Shown piece after piece: positions 26,008 to 37,643 of a DNA stretch of 64,000 nucleotides. The position numbers were made by a program, and so were the translations under genes. Where the stretch lies: positions 21,053,845-21,117,844 of the forward strand of contig NC_045133.1 in NCBI RefSeq assembly GCF_007655135.1, written 5' to 3'. Positions within the stretch are counted from its first letter, which is position 1, and every line of letters begins with the position of its first letter. Source of the DNA: Punica granatum (Eukaryota; Streptophyta; Magnoliopsida; Myrtales; Lythraceae). The notes beneath the pieces were generated by a model that worked only from the letters and a program-made list of their open reading frames with translations, had not been told where the DNA came from and did no database searches.

Positions 26008-26230
26008 TTCCCAGACAATAACAAGGCAAACACATGAATCCCACATGACCAAAGGCAAACATGGAGTCCATGATTGACATTATATCTATCCAAATGTGGG
26101 AAAGACTTTCACCAAATGGAAGAGATAACTACTGCAATTCTCGATGTAAATGGAAATGGGGAGTTTGCTTTGCTTTGCTTCCACTTCTCTCCATCCTCAC
26201 TTCTCTGTATTAACTTCTCATTTGATACGC

Positions 26231-26598
26231 GGGAATAGAATGAAATGGAATGAAAATCTATTATTCTACGCTATTTCTTTACATGAAGACAGTTGAATGA
26301 GTTAGAAAGAGCATTCAATTTGGAAAAAAAAAAATTTGCAACGTGACGAAATGATCATTCCTTCAAAAAACTAAATGAATGTTCATTTCATCGTTCATAC
26401 TAAGTTTTACACATATTATATATTATCTTTTAATTTTATGTATCTAAATATACGATATATAGAATGATATCATGAAAAATAAATTCATTTAATTAAATTT
26501 AATTCTTCATATTATCTAGTTGAATCTAAAATTACTATTATTATATCAATATAATTACATTCACTATACAAAAATACATTCCTTTCTATTCCATTCCG
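26231..26598. mobile_element. MITE candidate with GGAATRGAATG-type inverted ends
   Basis: The left end GGGAATAGAATGAAATGGAA and the reverse complement of the right end (GGAATGGAATAGAAAGGAAT) form an imperfect inverted repeat of about 21 bp around an AT-rich, non-coding 370-bp core. No target duplication was settled, so the superfamily is open. Confidence 0.5.
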
Positions 26599-27382
26599 GC
26601 ATACCGAAGGAGATCTAAGTACACTCCGCCATCGGACCTCCCCTTTTTCAAAGAAACTCTTCGGTGATCCTACTTGATCACGTAATGTGTAAAAACAATC
26701 AATTAAATTATAAGAACAGAGAGATTAGGTGTTAATTACTTGAATAGATATCATAATTGTTTTTAATTCTAGTAATTTTACTCTTTTTTTTTTCATTACA
26801 TTATTATGATGTAAGATCATTTAAAAAATTTTCATCTTTCTTCTTCTGTCTTTCCCGTGGACAGTTTATGGAAAGACAGCTGATGACATACGGCACCAAC
26901 CTTAAAGGGTTTAGGGCCACCTTGTGTCCTCTCTCAGCCCACAACCATTGAGTAAACAAACATCGAGCTCTCGAGTAGTACCACGCGAGAATATATCCAC
27001 TGAATCTCAACCGTTAATGACCCGAGATTAAACTGTCCATATTTTCTAAATAATAGGCATCAAGATTCGAGCTATGGGATCATCGACGCTCGAAAATGTC
27101 ATCATTGTACATGCGATATACATACGAAGAGCGTCCCTTTAATTTTGAGGATGGATGTAATCTTCCACCCGGACTTCTCCAACCCCACAATGTTGGGTGA
27201 ACTTTCATCCGCCAATCAATTCCTGCACGACATTTGGCTTGTTATGGTGATATGCCATAGAGTAATTTGTAATCTTCCATAAAAAATTTGGCGAAAGGAG
27301 TTATGGCACGTAACAATATATCTCACTTGAAATTATGATATTTTTATATTTAAATTTTCATTGCTAGGAATTTTTGTACTCT
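26599..27382. other. Spacer, nothing recognised
   Basis: AT-rich sequence with only short open frames; no element ends or coding pattern seen. Confidence 0.45.
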
Positions 27383-27745
27383 TTTTATTTTGGGATTTTT
27401 ACTTAATATGACCCATGGTTTACTCGTTTTGTTAAATTTATCATATGCTTTTTTTTTATCAAATCTATTTCATGGTTTACTTTTTGTATCAAATCTATCC
27501 CGACGTTATCTTTTCCGTCAACATTTAACAGCTGTACTGATGTGGCACGTGGAGAGATAGTGGACCACACTTGCCACGTGAGTGTCATGTCAGCACGACC
27601 GTTAGATGTCAACGGAAAAGATAATATCGGGATAGATTTGATGCAAAAAGTAAACCATGAGATAGATTTGACAAAAAAAACATATGATAGATTTGACAAA
27701 ACGGATAAACCATGAGCCATTTTAGGTAAATTCCTCTTTTATTTT
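27383..27745. mobile_element. Mutator-like non-autonomous element with long inverted arms
   Basis: The element proper is 27392-27736, flanked by the 9-bp duplication TTTTATTTT (27383-27391 and 27737-27745). Its arms of about 140 bp are imperfect inverted copies: CATGGTTTACTCGTTTTG on the left against CATGGTTTATCCGTTTTG on the complement of the right, and AAATCTATCCCGACGTTATC against AAATCTATCCCGATATTATC. A short GC-richer loop (about 27545-27585) joins them. Long arms and a 9-bp duplication are typical of Mutator-like MITEs. No coding capacity. The duplication is low in complexity, so it is weaker proof than the arms. Confidence 0.75.
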
Positions 27746-28168
27746 CTCTTCGCTTATTCTTTATTAAGAACATGAATCTCTTTTATAATAATAAAAATTA
27801 TCTTCTATTTTTATCTATCTTTCTTCATTTTGCGTACGTCCTTCTTTCATGAACATAACTAAACAAGAAAAAGGTGCCAAAGAGGAGATGATTGTGCACA
27901 ACATCAGAAAAGGTACAAAGTCGTGTTGTATTGTCGCATTCCCAGCAGCAGAGGTTGCGAACTGCTCGATACTAGTAGTAAGGCACTGCAGGTACTAACT
28001 TTACTTTTCAACACCCTGCACACAAGTCCACTTTTTCATACATCTCTTGATGCGTTCGATTGTTTTCAATCGATAATGTTATTAGCCCGCGACATGCACG
28101 TTCTATATGATAAAAAAGGAGTATTTGCTTATATAATTATAATATTTTCCCCACCATTGGTGATGTCC
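27746..28168. other. Spacer, nothing recognised
   Basis: An open frame at 27923-28408 crosses a CTAT microsatellite and the start of a transposable element, so it is not a gene. Confidence 0.5.

Positions 28169-28212
<44 letters not shown>
28169..28212. repeat. CTAT microsatellite, 11 units
   Basis: Eleven perfect CTAT units in a row. Confidence 0.97.
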
Positions 28213-28300
28213 GTCCTGTGTAGTAGCACACGTTGCATGGTCACTTGTACAGTGTCTGGTCTGTCTGACTATGTGCCGTACGGTCAAGGACAGATGTTGT

Positions 28301-28844
28301 GTCTGTATCAATGTTATCAGAACCGGACCGGATGATGAACCGGAAGAGGTATGGGTTCATGAATTTATGGATCCAACCGGGGTTCAATGGGTCGGACCGC
28401 ACTTTTAATTAAAATAAAATAAATATTTATATGATTTAAAAAATTATGATAATTAAGATAGAAGTACGATGATTTCAAAGATATATGAGAATAGTGTAAG
28501 AAAATATAAATATATTTAATATTTCTTACTTCAAAATAAATATTAAATTTTAATAAGTACTTAAAAGTAGAGTTAAAAGAGTAAGAAAGTAGTGGTTGTT
28601 TGGTTGGTACTATACTAGTATAAAAAGTAAAAAGTCATGAGTTCAAATCCTTACACAACCAAACAATTTTTACAATAAATAGTAAACCCATAAAACCCAT
28701 AGAACCGACCGGTTCAATGAAATTTTGCTCAAAACAGGCCAGTTCTATGGGTCCGACGGTTCAAATGTGCATTTTGGGTTTTCAAGCGAACCGGACCGGA
28801 CATGGCCGACTGCGGTTCGGTTCTGATAACAATGGTCTGTATCA
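28301..28844. mobile_element. Non-autonomous DNA transposon with perfect 10-bp target duplication
   Basis: The element 28311-28834 (524 bp) is flanked on both sides by GTCTGTATCA (28301-28310 and 28835-28844). Its ends mirror each other: ATGTTATCAGAACCGGACCG on the left against CATTGTTATCAGAACCGAAC on the complement of the right. Further inside, both ends carry GGTTC/GAACC-rich blocks (CAACCGGGGTTCAATGGGTC, GAACCGACCGGTTCAATG). The centre is AT-rich and non-coding. A 9-11-bp duplication suggests a Mutator-like element. Confidence 0.8.
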
Positions 28845-29826
28845 CCTAATATCCAAAAATTCATAATTTGAGTTCGAGTTGAATTGGTCTAATAAAACTG
28901 AAGCTATTTTAATCGTGAATTTTTTCGATTTCACCAAACTCGGGTATGTGACTTAAGAACAACATATGTGTTATCACGTGTATCCGTCCATGTTGGTAAT
29001 AATTCGTCAATTTGGGGAATATAATTTGGCCCTTCTTTCCTTTCTCTACATATAGTTTTGTTGTCTTGCTATTACCCCACTTTGGGTCCCGCCCTTTGCC
29101 CACCATTCACAAAAAGTATACATATTGTGTACATCAGCCAGCCCCCACAATGCATGCTTTGGCATCATCCCAAAGAAAGCTTTCTTCTTTTATTCATCCC
29201 ATTTCCTTTTCCCTCTTCCAATCTTTGCGATCTTTTTGATGGCCCTTCCTTCTTATCAAAGTCGAGGCGGACGGGAAGAGCGTACAATCGAAATCGAGCA
29301 TAGGAGATCGGGTTGGCCCTTTCAGATATGGTAATCTGAGGGGTTATAACTTGCATATGTTATCTGAATCTGACTCAATACTCAGAGATTGTTCGAACTG
29401 GGGAAACCCACATGCACGTCGTAACCCGGACTGGAGAAATTTGGTCCTTTCCTAAGATTGCGTCTAGCTGGTAAATAGAAGAAATGTATATTTCCCATAC
29501 ATCGTGTGGAAATTTAGAGCAAGGCAGACATCGACACGAAGTATCAATCTTAACTGGTCTCACCTGAGATATATGCTTACTGCATACACATAATCGATCG
29601 GATAAAAAGAACTAAAGCAATTCGTGATCTACGAACTATGTGATTCCTGATCTCTGACCTAGGGGGTGTTGTGGGTGTACTGTGTACATATCTACCGCTG
29701 AGGGAGAGAGCAGCTAATCAATTTTACAGTCATCGTCTTCCTTCTAAATCTCTTCTGTTTTGATTCACTCTTCGCAATGGGATCGACAAATGAAATCCAG
29801 CTTCGAGCGACAACCATATATTGTTG
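28845..29826. other. Spacer downstream of the LOG gene, nothing recognised
   Basis: Part is probably the LOG 3' UTR. Several overlapping open frames near 29012-29334 share one CT-rich stretch and show no domain. Confidence 0.45.
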
Positions 29827-32013
29827 CTAAATCTCCCAACTTAGCTTGGAGGCTACACCATGGTGTTCCGGTGCATATTCCTGCATCATTAAAAATGAAC
29901 GTACATATTCCGATCACCGTACTTGCCTACGCAATTGATCAATTGGATAACTCCTAGTACATTGACCGCATAGTGAAAGAAGCCATCGTAAAAGGTATTG
30001 GGATGTTTTTGCTATTGACATCAGTTGTCAAACAGGAATATTGGAATTTCGAACAAAAACGCACTCGGGGAAGTACGCATACCTCGAGCTTGCACATGAG
30101 CTCATGGGCAGTAGGGGCAGATACGATAATGCGGCGTGCCGAGGGACTGATGAAGCCTTCGTCCACAGCCTTGTCTATGAACGATAACAGCGAGTCGTAA
30201 TATCCGTCGACATTCAACAAGCCCACCTGCATTTCATCGAAAAGGAATTATCAATAAGATTAATATCGTACATATATTAAGGACGAAAAGTAATTTCGGA
30301 GCAGATTTTTTACCACGCAATAAAAGAAAATAAATATTTTAAAAAAAGATTATAAAAAATTGTTTACCGGCTTGTCGTGGATTCCCAACTGGGCCCAAGT
30401 AATAACCTCCAAGAGTTCCTCCAAGGTTCCATAGCCACCTAATAAAGAGTCCAACTCTTCATAAGAAATGCAAACCATGTGGCTTGCTTTTGGTACAATA
30501 ATTAAGAATCTAATCCGGATAGCCGAGTAATAAGTACCAGGCAGGGCAATGAACGCATCGGATTGTCGAGCCATCTCGGCCTTCCTTTGGTGCATGCTCA
30601 AGACTGCTCTGACTTCTCCTATAGTCTCCCCTGTTATCTGTTCGAAAGAGTAATACCAGAGTACGGATAACCTCAAACACCGATATAATAGTCATCGAAC
30701 TATATATAGAAGGGAAAATAACGGTCGAGATGACGATGATTACCTCTCTAGGCATGAGAGTCTTGGGGATAACACTGCAGAAGATAAGAGAATCGAAAAT
30801 TAATTAAGAGTTTAGTTGAATTCGATACCATACAGATCCCGCAACATTCAAAAGCCGAACTCTAATTAATGTAGCTACATTATTTAGAGTTGTCTAAACA
30901 AAATAATTATGTTAGATGCTTAATTACCCTAATACGTGCCGACCACCATCAAAGACAGCTTGGGAGACAAGCCCCATTAGCCCAATGCTCCCTCCTCCAT
31001 ACACCAAGTCAATGTTCCTTTCAACCTGACAAAAAGAGAAAAAAAAAAAAGTCACTAACTAATTAATTGATTTATAAATTGGTATAAATTGGAGTTACGT
31101 GTCTAAGTTCAATTCTGCAAATTAATCCCGCAACCTCTTCATTTAAAACGGCATCATTATTATAATTGCCACAATTTTCATGCACAAATATTTAACTCTT
31201 TCAATTAATTTTACAAAAAGAGGCACAAATTTTAATACAATGAAAGAGAAATCATAAATAACTAATAAATGAATATGAGTAGTCACATTAGGTATCGAAT
31301 TTGCGATCTTTATATCAATAGGCAAGGGCGTGCGTTACTACGCTACGTCCTCTTTTTCTTTCTGTTCTAACTTTGATCTGGTCATTAATTGTGTTTGATC
31401 CGCCAAGCAACAGCCTCCTTTTGAAACAGGAATATGGCACTTTCCCGATTTGGTCAGCCTCAGGTTTCAACGTATTCGAAGAAAATGATAGTTGATTCCA
31501 TTAAACATGAGCCATCCAAAAGCTTGAACTGATGGATGATGATATGTTGTACCGGCTAATGCTTAAAATGATCTTGTAACGGAGTGAGTGCTCGTAAAAG
31601 GATGATTAATGATAATTTCATTGGACGAGTAACACAAAGACATAATATATCGGATCAATAACGAGGTCGAATCAAAAGAATTATTTTGCAAAAAGCTTTC
31701 GGAGTAGGTAGGTGGATAGGGATAGAACATTTGCTGCATCTTTAATATACATACGACTCTTGCGAGGGATGGTGTAGACGAGTATAATCGTAATTGTTTC
31801 ATAGGACCAGCTACACATGGTCGTCATAGAACTTGACCGTCAGATCAGTGGTCCCCGTAACATCCGAATCGAAGGAGTGAGAGTTGGGAGGAGTTTATAA
31901 CGTACAAGTTCTTTAGCGAGTTGGATAGCGGCAAGCTGGTAGCTGGGCTTGTTGCCGGCGCTGCTCCCGCAGAACACGCACACCCGGCGGAACCTCGACG
32001 ACAAGTTCACCAT
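29827..32013 (-). CDS. LOG: LOG-type cytokinin riboside 5'-monophosphate phosphoribohydrolase
   Basis: Seven exons on the minus strand: 32013-31906, 31025-30928, 30774-30744, 30637-30538, 30438-30368, 30226-30083 and 29880-29827, giving 201 residues, within the LOG range though slightly short at the C-terminus. [20 protein letters not shown] is the Rossmann start. GGGSIGLMG (about 46-54), the arginine of [14 protein letters not shown] (R97) and PGGYGTLEE (112-120) form the nucleotide site and the signature of the family. [20 protein letters not shown] and [17 protein letters not shown] close the protein. The enzyme releases active free-base cytokinins from their riboside monophosphates in the cytosol in one step. 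The exon 1/2 and 6/7 borders were needed to restore the conserved reading and are well supported by phase. Which LOG paralogue is unknown. Confidence 0.93.
31228..31352 (-). repeat. tRNA-derived SINE, family 1 copy c, in a LOG intron
   Basis: On the minus strand AAAGAGGACGTAGCGTAGTA (A-box-like), TTGCCTATTGATATAAAGAT, the B-box relic GATCGCAAATTCGATACC and a body with ACTACTCATATTCATT align with copies at 4094 and 25721. It lies in the first intron of the LOG gene (31026-31905). Confidence 0.6.
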
Positions 32014-32959
32014 CACTTAGCCGTTTTACTCGTCCGGAAAACCGAATGGCGCCTTATTTGCTCCCGGAAAAGGAAAAACGTTCTCGAAATAGGAACTGAA
32101 TGCGTCTTATGTTACTATATCTAGAGATTGGAACCGAGAGATTGAAACAGAGAGAAAGCAGAGGGAAGGCTGAGAGGGAATGGAATATTGGAATGAAAGT
32201 GCAGCCACTGGTCCCCTTTTATAATGGCAATACAGGCCAACGCGATATATGTTTCTTAAATTAATTTCTTTTCTAGAGATATAAGTTTCTATAATAGAGA
32301 ATACATACATATATATTTATATATATTATTATGATCTCTAGTATATCGACTAGCTAGAACTATTGCTATTAGAAACTAGCATGGCATTATCATGTTATGT
32401 CGTCACGTATAAATAATCAACGAATATTCATCACACTCCGATAACTACCAGATTCGAATATGTGTTTATCACGTTAATTTTATATGTGTCAACAGACCAA
32501 AAAGATTGAATAGGGATCACTGCACGTAATGAATAGAACTGTTGAAATATAAATAAAAATTTAACTGATTCTGAAGAGTCCAAGTTTTGCATTAATCTCT
32601 ATCTCTATGATATTAAAAACAAAACTAACTTTCACTAGATATCACCCTCACTTTAAAAAAAGTACTTTGAATAATTAATTGAACCAATCAGAAAAATAGA
32701 CACATGATAAATTTGTTCAGTGATCAAAACTAATATAGTCCTATATAATTCCCATCTCCAATTTTCTCATAGCTGCCGCCAATATATTCTTACTTTTTCT
32801 ACTTGTTTGGATTGTCATATTTTGTTATTCGTAATAGTAACAAACTATTGTGTCGATGAAGGATCAAAAGTTCCTGTTTCTATACATATATTCTGGTAAA
32901 ATAATATTTTTCAAATAGAAATATATTTTTAAAATTAAATATGTTAAAATTAGTAATTT
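32014..32959 (-). promoter_or_regulatory. Upstream region of the LOG gene
   Basis: AT-rich sequence before the LOG start. A CTAT/ATAT-rich stretch at about 32300-32340 could supply TATA-like sites, but no specific element can be fixed. Confidence 0.3.
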
Positions 32960-33390
32960 ACCATTAGGTGCTAAAAAGTCACTTTTAACAACTAAAATAA
33001 TTTGCAATCATATATATTTTTAGTTGCCATGACCTTTAGCTACTAAGTTGCGGCAACTAATATGCAATTAAGGTTTTCTAGTTGTTATAAGCTATAGCAA
33101 CTATGTTTTAACTCTTAGTAAAGTGAAAAAATATAGTTGTTAAAGAATTCATTTAGCAACTAATAAACTCTTTAGCAACAAAAATTTCAGTAGTTAAAAA
33201 ACAAAATATAGTTGCTAAAGTTTATACCAACTAAAATAATTTTGTTGCATTTCAGTTGGAACAACTTAGTTGGTAAAGGAATTAATAACTACATATATGT
33301 ATGGTTGAAATATATTTTACTTGTTAAAGGTGACTTTTTAGCAACTAAAATTGATTATTTAGTTGCTAATATACTATTTTGTTGTAGCGA
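32960..33390. mobile_element. CACTA (En/Spm) relic with subterminal TAGCAACTA repeats
   Basis: The right edge reads TATTTTGTTGTAGcg (33376-33390), the complement of the CACTACAACAAAATA terminus with two changes. Inward, many copies of TTAGTTGCTAA / TAGCAACTAA in both orientations match the subterminal repeats that CACTA transposase binds. The matching left terminus is absent, so the element is truncated. No coding capacity. Confidence 0.6.
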
Positions 33391-33408
33391 ATATTAATCT
33401 TATTAACA

Positions 33409-34444
33409 TCTATATCTATGTATGTGTGTGTATATATATATGAAAGCAAGAACATGGTTATCTGGCCAGGTGACCTCTGAACGCTCGGTTGTTAAATCGA
33501 ATTTTTTTTTTGAGTTTTTTAAAATAACAAAAATTTTAATTTTTAATGAATATATTTTCTTCTTTTTTAACTTTCTTTAAAAAATAATTTTTAAAATTTT
33601 ATTTTAAAATTTTTTAGAAGATATAAATATAAATTTGTGGGACTAATTATTATTTTTCTGGTTTTTTGAGCTTTTCTAAAAAACATATTTTTTTAATTTT
33701 TTTTTAAAAACATGTGATATTAATTTATGGGACTGATATTTTTTTTGTTGCATTTTTTAAGATTATAAATACAAATATTTTATGAGAAGATCTAGATAAA
33801 ACAAATCATGTAAGATCATAGTTGTTGTTAAAAAAATAAATTAGATTATATTTTCATAGATATTATGTGTTATATATTTGATTTCTAAAAAGAAAATTAG
33901 ATCATTTTTTTTATAGATATAGATATAGACACGATATGTTACCTATATTATATTATGTATTATACGTTATAAATAGATAAGGTATCATACATAAATTGTG
34001 ACAGATTTGCCTCAAAAAAATATTACTGCTACTAGAGTTCTTCAATTTTGCACACGCGCACCAATTTATTTTAGTACATCTACAATTAAATTTCTCAAGG
34101 TAAGTTATTCAATTTTTTGCTTTTTCTTACAAATGAATTTTTACAGAATTTTTTGATTATCCAATTTTATGTATGTGGTTGGAATTTTTTTTTGAACTTT
34201 TTTATGCATAATTTTGATAATATTGAATTTTTCAAGACTTATATTGAGTTCTCTTTTTTATATAATTCATTTTCCTGATCTTATTGGTGAAATAAAATTA
34301 CTATTAGTCTTATATATCTAATAGTATATTGTTGTTGATTGTAAATTAGTATCTTCAATAATTTATAACACGTATTTTATATAATAAAATTAGCATAAAA
34401 AATATCACATTACATTTCGTGTAACGCACGGGTTTCACAACTAG
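33409..34444. mobile_element. Probable non-autonomous Helitron
   Basis: It starts with TC followed by TATATC...ATATATATATGAAAGCAAGA and ends GCACGGGTTTCACAACTAG, just before T, with A before the start, so it would lie between A and T without a duplication. A short hairpin CGTG-TAACG-CACG sits about 13 bases before the end; its outer GG partners look like CC changed to TT. These match plant Helitron ends; the interior is AT-rich and non-coding. Confidence 0.5.
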
Positions 34445-37400
34445 TTTAGATGAGTTTTGAACATAGAATTCAAATTTATATGTGCGTCCTAAATTTCAGT
34501 TCAGAGCACGGGTTATCACCTCGTAATAGTTAAATCCTTATCACAAAAAAAGCTTGCTATTTTTCCTCCTCCTTTTTTTTTTTAAAAAAAAATTAACGAC
34601 AGAACTTATCTACATAATTGATTCTTTGTCTGATTCCCATTCTGATATCTTTTACCTTTCCAAAGACATACAAACAATGGGTGATTTCATTTTGTCTTTT
34701 GATTTGCTTCCATTTCCTTGTCAAGAAAAAGGAAGCTACTTCACAGTTGGCTTGATAAAACCAAATCATCCATTTCACTGCTTATTAAGATTGGACACAT
34801 ATTTACTTTTAGATAGCATGATTATAGTCGCCACTTAGAAAAAGATATACTATAACTTGTTTTGAATGGAAGAATGGAAGAATTTATCATTTGACACATA
34901 ATGCGTAATACTCAAAATAATGATATATATGAACACGCTCACCAAGAAAAGATATGAATGCTCTTATGTTCTGAATTATTTGTCAAATATTTGTCAGCAT
35001 TAAAAGAAAAGCTTGTTTAGCTTTAGACAACTAATGCTCAATTTTCTTCTTTACTTTTCTTCTCCTTTTGTAAATTTATTTCTCCATTGAAATATATAAA
35101 AATACGTGTACTAAGGTTAAAGTTAGAAAATCATAGTTTGTAGTGAATCAATCACTATTTTAGTATTGAAGCTCAAATCTTGTGGAAATAAAGAATGATT
35201 AAATAAATAAGAAAGGGATGTCATAAATTAAAACTTATAAAAGAAAAGAATTGGCTAATGAAAAATCATAGAGCTAAAAAAAGAACTTTTTTAATTTCGA
35301 TACAAATTTGAATAGTGTAAAAGAAAATTTTCTTAGAAAAATCATTTCAAGTTTATATAAGAAACAATTTTTTTATATATATAGTTCTATAAATTTTAGA
35401 AAGTTTTCTTTGAAAGTTGAAAAATTCTCTAAAGTAAACACCGCCCTTAATATTATCCGTCACATCTTGATCTCTGGTTAGTTGCTCACTTGCGCTAAAT
35501 ATATGATAGCAATCGTATAAAATTAGTCTGTGGTTAAAATGTGTGATTTATTTGAAGAAGTATCGGATTCAAGTAATTATTGAAACTATGCAGAAAAATA
35601 CTCTCTATTAAGTCACTTGCACGACTTGTGATCGGACTAACCTGTCCCGTGAGCTTCCAAGGTGTTTACGTGAACCTTGCCGAAACATGAATAAAAAAAT
35701 CAAAGTTGATCTACGATTTATTCAATGCGAAAATCCTCTCTATTATCTCACTAATGAATCTCGTTTCACCAAGTTTTATATATGTATAGCGCCGCGAATT
35801 CTTAAGATCGAATCATCTATCTCCATTAGTCTTTCTTTCACAATTAAACTCAAAATATGTGCATAATAACGCTTATAGATGTAATCCCTCTTTAAAATCA
35901 CCCCCTTCCATGACATTCACCTCTTTTTCGGATATGAATCCCAACATCATTGGACGAAGCATTGTCAACAGTCAAACTAAAAACCTTATTCAACTCCTGA
36001 GTCCTAACCATTCAAGCATATATCCACGCTCTTAACCATAATCTACCCCAAATGCCTAGTGACTTGACAAAACTTTAGAATTTTTTTTATATAGCTTTCG
36101 ATCTTTATCAATAAAATTAGTAGTCAAATACACATAACTCATATTCTGACATAAGGTCCACGTATTGATGCGATCGCATATACTTCAAACACACGTTGCT
36201 TATATTTGCTCAAACACGTATCTGACATCTGAAATCACACTATTTCATGCACATTAACCACTTTCTTAGGGGCAAGGTTGACTTGTGAGAATTGTGAAAA
36301 CTAGCCCTGCCCTAGAATCTATTAGTGCCTTTCGGCCATGTTCTCCAAGTTCAAAGGGGGTATGACTGTTCATTAACTGAAATCCATTTCTTTACGCACC
36401 AAAGGGGGGGAAAAGAGCAAAAAGAATTGGTCCCGCATGTTCCAAATGTGCATTTTGGACTAATTTATATGTTATATAAAGTTGAATATGGTGTAATAAA
36501 TAATATCATAATAATAAAAAATATATACAATTAGGATTAAATGGGATTAGATTAACAAATGCATATAAATTAAGAGTTCATATATAAAATTAATAATAAG
36601 TTTAGTATATAAGCATAAATATATTTGGACGTAACACATTTTAATTTTAATATATTCTCAAAAACTTAAAATGATTACAAAATTAACCTCAAAACTTATG
36701 ACATACTAATTTTTAATCGAATTTGAGAAATGAATTTTAGAAAGTTACACCGCTCCTCCTCTAATATAATAGTAATATATGAATTAATCATTTTTTAAGG
36801 ATATTTGGATATAATTATTATATATTATGGAAAAAATAAAAATTCTTTATAAAGATTTTGAAATTTAACTAAAAACAATTAAAGTTTGAATTAGGTAAAT
36901 ACAATTATATTTGTAGTAAAAATTTTGTGCAGCAAAAAATCTAATTTTACATATATGTATATATATATAGATATATGTTTATCAGGCTTATTGATCTTCT
37001 TGCTATATTTATATCAAATCTTGACAGTAACTTTTTTAATTATACATTTAATGTATCTCGATAGAATTTTAATTAACAAAAAAAAAAGGAGAAAGAAGAC
37101 CAGAGCTTCTGCATAGATTCTGATCATGGCTCTTCACCTTTATTAATCCTTATTAATTGATTTGTGAATAAGAAAGACCATTTAGTGATTTCTTCGTCAT
37201 AACAAATGAGCTTTTTCATTAGTCTTCTCAGAGCTTTCCATAACTTTACACTTCAATGGTTCTTATCCAAAACAAAAGGGCTTACCGTTTTATTAATCTT
37301 ACGAAAAATTATGGAAAGACCCCCTAAACAATGAAAACCGGAATTGCCATACCCCTGAACTTTATTTTGGGTCAATTTATCCCCTTAACATCGTCAAGGG

Positions 37401-37483
37401 TTACAATGTCCCCCGTATTGTCTAATTTTTATCAAAATTAAGGATATGATGGTAACTTTTTTTGGTTGAGCAATATCAAGGTA
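34445..37483. other. AT-rich gene desert, nothing recognised
   Basis: No coding pattern, RNA gene or complete element seen on either strand. Open frames here are short and AT-driven. Confidence 0.45.
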
Positions 37484-37643
37484 AATTTTTTTCGGTTATA
37501 AAGAAAGTTTATGAATCTAGTATAATGGAAAATAAATCATAATAGCTAATATAAGGGTATAGGTAATTCTCACAATGAGTATTGACCTGAAACATCTTGA
37601 TTATCAAGAGAAAACATGTGTCCCTATACTATATTCTCTTTTT
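37484..37643 (-). repeat. tRNA-derived SINE, family 1 copy d (diverged)
   Basis: GGTTATAAAGAAAGTTTATG, GAATCTAGTATAATGGAAAA, TCTTGATTATCAAGAG and the final TATACTATATTCTCTTTTTC follow the same order as the minus-strand copies at 25721 and 31228. The B box is decayed. Confidence 0.5.

Noticed and set aside
28169..28212. CTAT array considered as a regularly spaced repeat array
   Set aside because: It is a simple microsatellite without spacers, so not a CRISPR or other array.
27923..28408. Plus-strand open frame of 161 codons
   Set aside because: It runs through the CTAT microsatellite and into the end of a transposable element.
28909..29563. Cluster of overlapping open frames on both strands
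   Set aside because: Composition-driven; none has a domain or plausible exon borders.
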